From positions 1-64,000 of the forward strand of contig NZ_LGUR01000173.1 in the NCBI RefSeq assembly GCF_001270495.1: a DNA stretch of 64,000 nt. Direction: 5' to 3'. The translations under genes were made by a program, and so were the position numbers. Below the pieces are notes generated by a model. That model ran no database searches, was not told the DNA's origin, and saw only the letters and a list, made by a program, of their open reading frames with translations. Below, piece by piece: positions 1 to 9,861 of this stretch. Numbering within the stretch: position 1 is the first letter of the stretch; every line of letters begins with the position of its first letter. The stretch comes from Streptomyces viridochromogenes. GTDB lineage: Bacteria > Actinomycetota > Actinomycetes > Streptomycetales > Streptomycetaceae.

Positions 1-89
1 CCCCCCCCCCGCCCGCCCTCCGCGGCCGTCCCCAGCTCCACCCCCCGCTTTCCTCACCCAACCCCGTCCCGCCCTTGGGAGACCTCGCC

Positions 90-1451
90 ATGCCCGGAAA
101 GTCCTGGAAAGTCACACCCTCACCGTCCCGCAAGGCAGCCGCGGCCCTCGCCGCCACCGCCTCCCTGGCCCTCCTCGCCACGGCCTGCACCGGCCAGTCG
201 GAGTCCGCCGCCACCGACGACCCCAACGCCCGGACGACGATCACCTTCTGGCACGGCTGGAGCGCCCCCGCCGAGGTCAAGGCGATCCAGGCGAACGTCG
301 ACCGCTTCGAGAAGGCGCACCCGAACATCACGGTGAAGGTCGTCGGCAACATCAACGACGACAAGCTCAACCAGGCCCTGCGCGCGGGCGGTTCGAACGG
401 CCCGGACGTGGTGTCGTCGTTCACGACCTCCAACATCGGCAAGTTCTGCTCGTCCGGCGCCTTCCTCGACCTGAAGCCGTTCATCGAGAAGTCGCAGCTC
501 GACCTCGACAAGCTCATCCCGAAGCCGATGCTGGACTACACCCAGTTCGAGGGCATCCGCTGTGCCCTGCCCCTGCTGGGCGACGCCTACGGCCTCTACT
601 ACAACAAGGACGCCTTCGAGAAGGCGGGCATCACGTCCCCGCCGAAGACCTGGTCGGAGTTCGCGAAGGTCGCCAGGAAGCTGACTGTCAACAAGGGTGA
701 CAGTTACCGGCAGCTCGGCTTCATGCCGACGTACCACGGCTACGAGACGGTCGTGGACCACTACATGTCCCAGTGGGACCACGCCTACTTCGACAAGGAC
801 GGCAAGTCCAACATCGCCAAGGACCCGGCCTTCGCCGAGATGTTCACGTACCAGAAGAAGCTGATCGACGACCTCGGCGGCTTCACGAAGCTGGAGAGGT
901 ACCGCAACACCTTCGGTGACGAGTGGGGTGCCAAGCACCCGTTCCAGACCGGCCAGGTGGCCATGCAGCTCGACGGCGAGTGGCGCCTCGGCATGGCCCA
1001 GCAGGCCGGCACCGACTTCGAGATCGGCACCGCCCCGATGCCGGTCGCGGACGACGAGGTCGACGAGTACGGCAAGGGCTTCCTCTCCGGCACGATCATC
1101 GGCATCGCCCCGCAGAGCGAGAAGCAGAACGCGGCCTGGGAACTGGTGAAGTACCTGACGACCGACACCGAGGCCGTCGTCTCCTTCGCCAACGCCATCC
1201 ACAACGTGCCGTCCACCTTCGCCGCCCTGAAGTCGCCCGACCTGAAGGTGGACGAGGGCTTCCAGACATTCCTGGACATCGCCCAGAACCCGCACTCGAA
1301 CACCCCGCCGGCCTCCGTCAACGGCTCGACGTACCAGACGACGCTCCAGGACTTCGGCTACCAGTACGAGTCAGGCAAGGTGAAGGACCTCAAGGCGGGC
1401 CTGGAGAAGACCGCCCGGCAGATCGACACCGACATCGAGCAGGCGAAGTAG
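90..1451 (+). CDS. Sugar ABC transporter substrate-binding lipoprotein
   Basis: Extracellular family 1 solute-binding protein that captures a sugar outside the membrane and delivers it to the two permeases encoded next. Translation from ATG 90 gives 453 aa. A GGGAGA ribosome site lies just upstream, so the TTG at 75 is less likely. The N-terminus has basic residues, a hydrophobic stretch and a lipobox ending LLATAC (Cys33), as expected for a lipoprotein. The body has the usual features of this fold (ITFWHGW near the start, DGEWRLGMAQ and GTAPMPV later). The next gene begins 7 bp downstream. Neighbours suggest a beta-linked oligosaccharide or amino-sugar substrate, but the sequence does not fix it. 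Confidence 0.93.
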   Translation: MPGKSWKVTPSPSRKAAAALAATASLALLATACTGQSESAATDDPNARTTITFWHGWSAPAEVKAIQANVDRFEKAHPNITVKVVGNINDDKLNQALRAGGSNGPDVVSSFTTSNIGKFCSSGAFLDLKPFIEKSQLDLDKLIPKPMLDYTQFEGIRCALPLLGDAYGLYYNKDAFEKAGITSPPKTWSEFAKVARKLTVNKGDSYRQLGFMPTYHGYETVVDHYMSQWDHAYFDKDGKSNIAKDPAFAEMFTYQKKLIDDLGGFTKLERYRNTFGDEWGAKHPFQTGQVAMQLDGEWRLGMAQQAGTDFEIGTAPMPVADDEVDEYGKGFLSGTIIGIAPQSEKQNAAWELVKYLTTDTEAVVSFANAIHNVPSTFAALKSPDLKVDEGFQTFLDIAQNPHSNTPPASVNGSTYQTTLQDFGYQYESGKVKDLKAGLEKTARQIDTDIEQAK

Positions 1452-1458
1452 AGCCCCG

Positions 1459-2400
1459 ATGTCCACGCACACTCTCCGCGCGAAGCGCCGCAGGTCGGCG
1501 CTTCGAACGGTGGCCTTCCTGTCACCGTGGCTCGTAGGTTTCGGCGTCTTCTTCGCCTACCCGCTGGTGTCCACCGTGTACTTCTCCCTCATGAAGTACG
1601 ACGGCTTCGGCACACCGGTCTTCCGCGGCCTGGGCAACTGGGCCTACGTCTTCAACGACTACCCGCTGTTCTGGCCGGCGCTGCGCAACACGCTCTGGCT
1701 GGTCCTGGTGATGGTGACCTGCCGAGTACTCTTCGGCCTGGGCATCGGCCTCCTCATCACCAAGATCAAGAGCGGCGCGGGCGTCTTCCGGACCCTCTTC
1801 TACCTCCCGTACCTGGCTCCCCCGGTCGCCGCCACCCTGGCCTTCGTCTTCCTGCTCAACCCCGGCACCGGCCCGGTGAATTCGGTGCTCGACGGCCTGG
1901 GCCTGCCGACCCCCGGCTGGTTCACGGACCCCACCTGGTCCAAGCCAGCCCTCACGGCACTCGCGCTGTGGGGCGTGGGCGACCTCATGGTCATCTTCAT
2001 GGCCGCGCTGCTCGACGTACCGAAGGAGCAGTACGAGGCCGCGGAGCTGGACGGTACGTCGGCCTGGCAGCGGTTCCGCTTCGTGACGCTCCCGAACATC
2101 TCGCCGATCGTGATGTTCGCCGTCGTCACGGGCGTGATCCAGACGATGCAGTACTACACCCAGCCCCTGGTGGCCGGGAAGGTCGCCTCCGGCATCATCG
2201 GCGGCTCCGGCCAGCAGTTCGAGCCGGGCTACCCGGACAAGTCGACACTCACCCTCCCTCAGCTCGTCTACAACCTCGGCTTCCAGCGCTTCGACTACGG
2301 CTCGGCCTGTGTGGTCGCGCTCGTACTCTTCGCCCTCGCCATGGCGTTCACCGCGCTGCTGATGCGGCGCCGGGGCGGACTGATCCAGGCAGGTGACTGA
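1459..2400 (+). CDS. Sugar ABC transporter permease (MalF/UgpA type)
   Basis: Inner-membrane permease subunit of a CUT1-type sugar importer, 313 aa with about six hydrophobic segments. The first follows a basic N-terminus (RAKRRRSALR). The cytoplasmic EAA loop that contacts the ATPase is visible near residue 193 (EAAELDGTSAWQRF). It is seven bases from the binding-protein gene and two bases from the second permease, so the three are clearly one transcript. No ATP-binding subunit is encoded here. In Streptomyces such importers commonly share the ATPase MsiK, so this one probably does too (inference). Confidence 0.93.
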   Translation: MSTHTLRAKRRRSALRTVAFLSPWLVGFGVFFAYPLVSTVYFSLMKYDGFGTPVFRGLGNWAYVFNDYPLFWPALRNTLWLVLVMVTCRVLFGLGIGLLITKIKSGAGVFRTLFYLPYLAPPVAATLAFVFLLNPGTGPVNSVLDGLGLPTPGWFTDPTWSKPALTALALWGVGDLMVIFMAALLDVPKEQYEAAELDGTSAWQRFRFVTLPNISPIVMFAVVTGVIQTMQYYTQPLVAGKVASGIIGGSGQQFEPGYPDKSTLTLPQLVYNLGFQRFDYGSACVVALVLFALAMAFTALLMRRRGGLIQAGD

Positions 2401-2402
2401 CC

Positions 2403-3293
2403 ATGACCCAAGTACTGGACAAGCCAGTGGAGTTGGACGCCCCGACCACCGCCGAGCGCACGGCCCGACGCAGGGCGCTCCTGGAATGGATAGCGATCCA
2501 CTCCCTCGGCGTCGCGGCCGCGCTCTTCTTCACCCTGCCCTTCGTGTTCGTCGTCCTGACCTCGCTGATGAGCGACCAGCAGGCGCTCACCCGCGACCTG
2601 GTCCCGGACACCTGGGAATGGAGCAACTACACCAAGGTCTTCGATACCCCCGGCTTCCTGACCTGGTGGAAGAACACCCTGATCTACGCGGGCCTGGGCA
2701 CGCTTCTCACTGTGGTGTCCTCCGTCCCCGTGGCGTACGCGCTCGCCAAGTTCCGCTTCCGTGGCCGGAACCTGTCGCTGATGCTGGTCATCTCGATGAT
2801 GATGCTGCCGCCCCAGGTCATCATCATCCCGATGTACCTGTTCTGGGCGAAGCAGCTGGACCTCTCGGGCACCCTGTGGCCGCTGATCATCCCCATGGCG
2901 TTCGGGGACGCGTTCTCGATCTTCCTCCTGCGCCAGTTCCTGATGACGATCCCGAACGAGTACCTGGACGCGGCGAGGGTGGACGGCTGCGGCGAATTCC
3001 GCACACTCATCCGCGTCGTCCTCCCCATGGCAAAACCGGGAATAGCCGCGGTGGCCCTCTTCCAGTTCTTCTACGCGTGGAACGACTATTTCGGTCCCCA
3101 GATCTACGCGTCCGAGAACCCGGGCGCCTGGACGCTCTCCTACGGCCTGGAGTCCTTCAAGGGCGCCCACCACACCGACTGGAACCTCACCATGGCCGCC
3201 ACGGTCCTCGTGATGGCCCCCGTGATCCTCGTGTTCTTCTTCGCCCAGAAGGCGTTCGTAGAGGGAGTCACACTCACCGGAGTAAAGGGTTGA
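2403..3293 (+). CDS. Sugar ABC transporter permease (MalG/UgpE type)
   Basis: Second permease of the importer, 296 aa, with six likely membrane spans. A diverged EAA loop sits near residue 186 (YLDAARVDGCGEFRTL), followed by the proline-containing helix LPMAKPGIAAVALFQF and the conserved WNDYFGP motif typical of MalG-like subunits. The stop is followed four bases later by the glycosidase start, so import and breakdown are co-expressed. Confidence 0.93.
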   Translation: MTQVLDKPVELDAPTTAERTARRRALLEWIAIHSLGVAAALFFTLPFVFVVLTSLMSDQQALTRDLVPDTWEWSNYTKVFDTPGFLTWWKNTLIYAGLGTLLTVVSSVPVAYALAKFRFRGRNLSLMLVISMMMLPPQVIIIPMYLFWAKQLDLSGTLWPLIIPMAFGDAFSIFLLRQFLMTIPNEYLDAARVDGCGEFRTLIRVVLPMAKPGIAAVALFQFFYAWNDYFGPQIYASENPGAWTLSYGLESFKGAHHTDWNLTMAATVLVMAPVILVFFFAQKAFVEGVTLTGVKG

Positions 3294-3297
3294 TGGC

Positions 3298-4563
3298 ATG
3301 AAACTCACCGTGGTCGGCGGAGGCTCGACCTACACCCCCGAACTCATCGACGGCTTCGCCCGCCTCCGCGACACCCTCCCCATAGAGGAACTGGTCCTCA
3401 CCGACCCCGCGACGGACCGCCTGGAACTGATCGGCGCCCTGGCCCGCCGCATCTTCACCCGCCAGGCCCACAACGGCAGGATCATCACCACCACCGACCT
3501 GGACGCGGCAGTGGACGGCGCCGACGCCGTCCTCCTCCAACTCCGCGTCGGCGGCCAGGCGGCCCGCGAGCAGGACGAGACCTGGCCCCTGGAATGCGGC
3601 TGCGTCGGCCAGGAGACGACGGGCGCCGGCGGCCTGGCGAAGGCCCTGCGCACCGTCCCCGTCGTCCTCGACATCGCGGACCGGGTCCGCCGCACCAACC
3701 CCACCGCCTGGATCATCGACTTCACCAACCCGGTCGGCATCGTGACCCGGGCCCTGCTCCAGGAGGGCCACAAGGCGGTCGGCCTGTGCAACGTGGCGAT
3801 CGGCTTCCAACGCAAGTTCGCGACGCTGCTCGACGTCCCCGCCTCCGAGATCCACCTCGACCACGTGGGCCTCAACCACCTCACCTGGGAGACCGGCGTA
3901 CGCCTGGGCGGCCCCGAGGGCGAGAACATCCTGCCGAAACTCCTGACCGACCACGGCGACACGATCGCCGCCGACCTGCACCTCCCCCGCGCCCTCCTGA
4001 ACCGCCTCGCCGTGGTCCCGTCGTACTACCTGCGCTACTACTACGCCCACGACGAAGTGGTACGGGAGCTGCGAACAAAGCCCTCCAGGGCCGCGGAAGT
4101 GGCCGAAATGGAACGCCAGTTGCTGACCCTGTACGCCGACCCGTCCCTGGACGAGAAGCCGGACCTGCTGGCCAAGCGGGGCGGCGCCTACTACTCGGAG
4201 GCGGCCGTGGACCTGGCGGCGGCGCTGCTGGGCGGGGCGGGCAGCCCGTACCAGGTGGTGAACACCCACAACAACGGCACGCTCCCCTTCCTCCCCGACG
4301 ACGCTGTGATCGAAGTACAGGCATCAGTGGGGGCGAAGGGCGCGACCCCCCTCCCCGTACCACCCGTCGACCCCCTCTACGCGGGCCTCATGGCCCAGGT
4401 GACGGCCTACGAGGACCTGGCCCTGCGAGCGGCCCTGCACGGCGGCCGCGACCGCGTCTTCAAGGCCCTCCTCTGCCACCCGCTGGTCGGCCAGTACGAG
4501 TACGCCGACACCCTCACCGACCGACTGATCGCACACAACCGGGAGCACCTCGCGTGGGCATGA
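3298..4563 (+). CDS. Glycoside hydrolase family 4 (6-phospho-beta-glucosidase-like)
   Basis: NAD+- and Mn2+-dependent GH4 enzyme, 421 aa, predicted to cleave a 6-phospho-glycoside in the cytoplasm by the oxidation-elimination mechanism of the family. Visible features are the N-terminal Rossmann loop (VVGGGSTYTPELIDG, residues 4-18), FTNPVGIVTRALL, the metal-binding Cys in GLCNVAIGF (about residue 163) and the His in HVGLNHLTW (about residue 188). The length matches the family. The stop overlaps the start of the sugar kinase gene (ATGA), implying translational coupling. The kinase would supply the phosphate the enzyme needs, because an ABC importer, unlike a PTS, delivers unphosphorylated sugar. 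Confidence 0.9.
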   Translation: MKLTVVGGGSTYTPELIDGFARLRDTLPIEELVLTDPATDRLELIGALARRIFTRQAHNGRIITTTDLDAAVDGADAVLLQLRVGGQAAREQDETWPLECGCVGQETTGAGGLAKALRTVPVVLDIADRVRRTNPTAWIIDFTNPVGIVTRALLQEGHKAVGLCNVAIGFQRKFATLLDVPASEIHLDHVGLNHLTWETGVRLGGPEGENILPKLLTDHGDTIAADLHLPRALLNRLAVVPSYYLRYYYAHDEVVRELRTKPSRAAEVAEMERQLLTLYADPSLDEKPDLLAKRGGAYYSEAAVDLAAALLGGAGSPYQVVNTHNNGTLPFLPDDAVIEVQASVGAKGATPLPVPPVDPLYAGLMAQVTAYEDLALRAALHGGRDRVFKALLCHPLVGQYEYADTLTDRLIAHNREHLAWA

Positions 4564-5525
4564 CCGCACGTGTCCTCGCCGTAGACGCGGGCAACAGCAA
4601 GACCGACGTGGCAGTCGTGGCACCCGACGGAACCGTCCTGGCCACGGCCCGCGGCGGCGGGTTCCGGCCACCGGCGGTGGGCGTCGGGCCGGCGGTCGAC
4701 GGCCTCGCCGAAACGGTGAAGCAGGCGTTCACCGCGGCCGGCGTGACATCGGCCGACCACGTCTCGGCCTGCCTGGCGAACGCCGACTTCCCCGTGGAGG
4801 AGGAACAACTGGCGACGGCCCTGCACACACGCGCGTGGGGCACGACCGTCGAGGTCCGCAACGACACCTTCGCGATCCTGCGCGCGGGCGTGACGGAACC
4901 CCGCGGGGTGGCCGTCGTCTGCGGCGCCGGCATCAACTGCGTGGGCATGCGCCCCGACGGCCGTACGGCCCGTTTCCCCGCGCTGGGCCGCATCTCCGGC
5001 GACTGGGGCGGCGGCTGGGGCCTGGCGGAGGAGGCGCTGTGGCACGCGGCACGCGCTGAGGACGGCCGCGGAGCGCCCACGACACTGACGCACACCCTCC
5101 CCGCCCACTTCGGCCTCCCCACCATGTACGCCCTGATCGAGGCCCTGCACCTCGAACACATCGCCCCGACCCGCCGCCACGAACTGACCCCGGTCCTCTT
5201 CACCACGGCAGCCTCCGGCGATCCGATCGCCCGCGGCATCGTCGACCGCCTGGCCGACGAAGTGGTCACGATGGCGACGGTGGCTCTGACCCGGCTGGAC
5301 CTGCTGGAGGAAGAAGCACCGGTGCTGCTGGGCGGAGGCGTCCTGGCGGCCCGGCACCCCCAACTGATCGACGGTATCCGCGACTTGCTCGCCTCCCGCG
5401 CTCCCAGGGCGGTACCGGGCGTGGTCGCGGCGAGTCCGGTGCTGGGGGCGGCGCTGTTGGGGCTGGACGCGGCGGGAGCGCCGGAGGAGGTGCACGCCCG
5501 GCTCCGCCGACACTTCGAGCCGTGA
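4560..5525 (+). CDS. BadF/BadG/BcrA/BcrD-family sugar kinase (N-acetylglucosamine kinase-like)
   Basis: ASKHA-fold ATPase of the BadF/BadG group, 321 aa. The phosphate-1 loop is VDAGNSKTDVAVV (residues 7-19), followed by VRNDTFAILRAG, VAVVCGAGINCVG and SGDWGGGWGLAEEAL. This combination is typical of N-acetylglucosamine kinases and related sugar kinases. It likely phosphorylates the sugar brought in by the upstream importer, before or after GH4 cleavage. Its start overlaps the GH4 stop by four bases. It is the last gene of the uptake operon and is followed by a hairpin. The exact sugar is not determinable from sequence. Confidence 0.85.
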   Translation: MTARVLAVDAGNSKTDVAVVAPDGTVLATARGGGFRPPAVGVGPAVDGLAETVKQAFTAAGVTSADHVSACLANADFPVEEEQLATALHTRAWGTTVEVRNDTFAILRAGVTEPRGVAVVCGAGINCVGMRPDGRTARFPALGRISGDWGGGWGLAEEALWHAARAEDGRGAPTTLTHTLPAHFGLPTMYALIEALHLEHIAPTRRHELTPVLFTTAASGDPIARGIVDRLADEVVTMATVALTRLDLLEEEAPVLLGGGVLAARHPQLIDGIRDLLASRAPRAVPGVVAASPVLGAALLGLDAAGAPEEVHARLRRHFEP

Positions 5526-5537
5526 ACAGCGACCCCA

Positions 5538-5560
5538 CCAGGGGGCTCCCCGCCCCCTGG
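5538..5560 (+). terminator. Hairpin ending the sugar-uptake operon
   Basis: A perfect 9-bp stem, CCAGGGGGC pairing with GCCCCCTGG across a five-base loop, starts 12 bases after the kinase stop. There is no T-run, as is common for Streptomyces terminators. Confidence 0.6.
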
Positions 5561-5798
5561 GCCCCCATCGGCCCGAAGGGCCTCGGCCGCGACCCGCGAC
5601 CGCACCCACCCTCGAACCTGGAACCGAACAGATTCCCCCGGCGTATTCATGGGCAGGGGGCTCGTGCGAAACGTGTTTCGGTATGCCGGAATTTCGGGAT
5701 CCGCGCTGCGATCCGATCAAGATCCAGCGAAGGCCGGTGCGGATGTCAGTCCCGGCAGCGATACTTGCGGCGACGGATGACCACGGGGGAGGTCAACA

Positions 5799-7261
<1,463 letters not shown>

Positions 7262-7275
7262 GAGGGGGCAGGACG

Positions 7276-8427
7276 ATGAACGCACGCGAGAGTACGACCT
7301 CACACGAGACGCCGCCCGCACGCGAGACGACGACCTCGCACCCGCCGGCGCCCGCACACGATCGCTCGCCCCGACTCCGCGGCGCGGCCGGCTGGCGGCG
7401 GCTGCGGGCCGGCCTGCGCGGCTGGGGCGGCGTGGGCGCCATGGCGACCGTCTGCGCCCTGGCGGTGGCCTTCGCGCTGCTGCTGCCCCTCACCCAGCCA
7501 CCGGGCCACCACCGCGGCACGGCCACCGCCGGCCAAGGCGTCGCCCGGGTCACCCAGGTCACCCAGGCGAAGGCGGACGACTGCGAGAACCCGCAGGACC
7601 AGAGCCTCTCCCCGTCCGGCGGCGGCGACACCCCGACCGTCGACGCCATCAAGGCCCGCAAGGACCGCCGCCTGATCGTCGGCGTCGACACCAACAGCTA
7701 CCGCTGGGGCTACCTCGACCCGAACAACCCGTCCGGCGAGCTGGAGGGGTTCGACATCGACCTGGTCCACCGCATCGCCGAGGACATACTCGGCGACCGC
7801 GACGCGGTGCGGTTCAAGGCCATCCCGACCAGCCGCCGTATCGAGGCGATCCAGAAGGGCGAGGTCGACATGGTGGTCCGCACCATGACGATCAACTGCG
7901 ACCGCATCAAGGAAGTCGCCTTCTCCGCCCCGTACTTCGTCACCGGCCAGCAGGTCCTGGCCCCCAAGACCTCGACGATCACCGGCTACAACAAGACCCT
8001 GGCCGACAAGAAGGTGTGCTCGGCGCAGGGCTCCACCGCGTACGACAACCTGGAAGAGGGCAGGAAGAACGGCGACCTCCCCGGCTCCACCGACATCGGG
8101 ACCACCGTCCCCAACCAGCTCGACTGCCTGGTGAAGTTGCAGCTCGGCGATGTCGACGCGGTCGTGACGGACGGCGCCCTCGCGGCCAGCCAGGCCGCGC
8201 AGGACCCGGCGGTGGAGCTCAAGGGCGGTCTGTTCACGGACGAGTACTACGGCGTGGCGATGAAGCGGGGCTCCGACGATCTGGTACGCCAGGTCAACCG
8301 GACCCTGGAGAACTACATCGAGGACGGCGGTTGGAGGGACTCGTACGAGAAGTGGCTGCATCCGACCATGGACCAGGGCGACAAGAAGTCGGCGTCGGCC
8401 ACCCCTCCCGGGGCCCGCTACAAGTGA
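7276..8427 (+). CDS. GlnH-like glutamate/aspartate-type binding protein, membrane anchored
   Basis: Family 3 solute-binding domain of the polar amino-acid class, 383 aa from ATG 7276 (GGGGGCAGGACG upstream). About 50 cytoplasmic residues and one membrane span (MATVCALAVAFALLLPL) precede the binding domain (RLIVGVDTNSYRWGYLDP, GFDIDLVHRIAEDIL, DMVVRTMTINCDR, VAFSAPYF, DAVVTDGAL). There is no lipobox, so it is anchored by the span, unlike the mycobacterial lipoprotein GlnH. No amino-acid permease or ATPase is encoded nearby. With the GlnX-like gene just upstream and pknG two genes down, a sensing role is more likely than transport. In mycobacteria the homologue binds aspartate and glutamate and signals to PknG. 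Confidence 0.88.
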   Translation: MNARESTTSHETPPARETTTSHPPAPAHDRSPRLRGAAGWRRLRAGLRGWGGVGAMATVCALAVAFALLLPLTQPPGHHRGTATAGQGVARVTQVTQAKADDCENPQDQSLSPSGGGDTPTVDAIKARKDRRLIVGVDTNSYRWGYLDPNNPSGELEGFDIDLVHRIAEDILGDRDAVRFKAIPTSRRIEAIQKGEVDMVVRTMTINCDRIKEVAFSAPYFVTGQQVLAPKTSTITGYNKTLADKKVCSAQGSTAYDNLEEGRKNGDLPGSTDIGTTVPNQLDCLVKLQLGDVDAVVTDGALAASQAAQDPAVELKGGLFTDEYYGVAMKRGSDDLVRQVNRTLENYIEDGGWRDSYEKWLHPTMDQGDKKSASATPPGARYK

Positions 8428-8507
8428 CCGACCATCAACTGACGGACGACCGACGGCCCGACAGCACGAGAAGAACTCACGTAACACGACTCAGCGAGAG
8501 GTGATCG

Positions 8508-9839
8508 ATGGGCGTCACGGACCCCGCCGGGCCGGTGATGGACCGGGACGAGGTGGACCGTGCGCTGGCGCGGCTCGGCCAGGAGCACGAGGCGATCGAG
8601 ACCTCGCTTCTCGCCCTGCAGGACCACGCGGGCCGCAGACTCCTCGAAGGCGCCGAGCTCACGGGCGTCACCAGGGAGCGCTGGACGACCGCGGAGGCGT
8701 CGATCACGCTGCTGTGGGCGTACTTCGACGCGTACACGGACGCGTTGCGCTCGGCCCGCGAGATCCGCTCCCGCCGCCGCTGGTCCAGCCGCGACGACCT
8801 GGTGGAGCTGACGGAACTGCTGCGCGGCGAGTCGGTGACCGTAGCCGGCTCGGCGACCGCCACGGCCAACGCACCGACGCTGCAGGGCGGTTCCAGCAAG
8901 CTCAGCGAGCAGTTCACGCTCGTCACCCTGGTCGACCGGATGAACGAGCTGTACGCGACGTCGCTGGACATGGTCGTCGCCGCCGACGCGGTGTGGTCCG
9001 CGCTGCCCGCCCGTATCGATTTACTGGCCGCGGAACTCCAGCGCACCCGCCGGCTCGCGCACTCCGTCGGCGTACGCCCCGGCGAGCACCCGGCCGGCGA
9101 CGACCTGGAGCGCATCACCCGCACGCTCACCAACCTGCGCGCCCAGGTGGTGTCCGACCCGCTCGCGTACTGGGTTCCCACACAGGGGAGTTCGGCGCCG
9201 GGCGGCGGACGGCCGGACACCACGGTCTACGACCGTGAGGCGCGGGCCCTGGAGGACGTACGCCGTGAGATTGACGCCGTACTGACGGTCCGTCAGGACG
9301 CCGAGCAGCGCCTGGTCAAGCTGCGTGACGTGCTGTCCCGCGCGGACCGTACGCTCGCCGAGGCCCGCACCGCGCGCGGCGAGGTCCTCGCGAAGATCGC
9401 CGCGACGGAGGTGCCCGTCGTCAGCGGCCCGCCGACGGTGCTTCAGGAGCAGCTGGCGACGGCCGCCGAGTACCGCAGACACGCCCAGTGGCACCGCCTG
9501 TCACCGCTTCTGGAGTCCCTGGAGCAGAAGGCGGAGGACGAACTGCTGCGCGCCCGCGAGTCGTTGACCGCGGTCACCGCACCCCTGGCGGTCCGCGCCG
9601 AGCTGCGCGGCCGCCTCGACGCGTACAAGGCGAAGGTGGCCCGGCACGGGCTCGCGGAGGACCCGTTCCTCATCGAGCGGTACGACGCGGCGCGCCGGAT
9701 GCTGTGGAGCGCGCCCTGCGACCTGCGCGTCGCCGAGCAGGCGGTCCTGCGCTACCAGCACGCCGCCGCCGAACTGCTCGGCGGCCCACGCGTGCCGGGT
9801 CCGCGCGGCCCCCAGGACCGCGGGGGGCCGGGAGCATGA
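8508..9839 (+). CDS. Conserved coiled-coil protein of the PknG cluster, unknown function
   Basis: 443 aa, ATG 8508 preceded by GAGAGGTG. No catalytic motif is recognisable. The sequence is rich in charged helical heptads, for example TVYDREARALEDVRREIDAVL followed by AEQRLVKLRDVLSRADRTLAEA, suggesting long coiled coils. There is no signal peptide or membrane span, so it is probably cytoplasmic. It sits between the GlnH-like gene and pknG on the same strand with short gaps, so it may be a scaffold or adaptor between sensor and kinase (inference from position only). Confidence 0.8.
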   Translation: MGVTDPAGPVMDRDEVDRALARLGQEHEAIETSLLALQDHAGRRLLEGAELTGVTRERWTTAEASITLLWAYFDAYTDALRSAREIRSRRRWSSRDDLVELTELLRGESVTVAGSATATANAPTLQGGSSKLSEQFTLVTLVDRMNELYATSLDMVVAADAVWSALPARIDLLAAELQRTRRLAHSVGVRPGEHPAGDDLERITRTLTNLRAQVVSDPLAYWVPTQGSSAPGGGRPDTTVYDREARALEDVRREIDAVLTVRQDAEQRLVKLRDVLSRADRTLAEARTARGEVLAKIAATEVPVVSGPPTVLQEQLATAAEYRRHAQWHRLSPLLESLEQKAEDELLRARESLTAVTAPLAVRAELRGRLDAYKAKVARHGLAEDPFLIERYDAARRMLWSAPCDLRVAEQAVLRYQHAAAELLGGPRVPGPRGPQDRGGPGA

Positions 9840-9861
9840 GAGACAGGGGGGAGTCGTCGTC

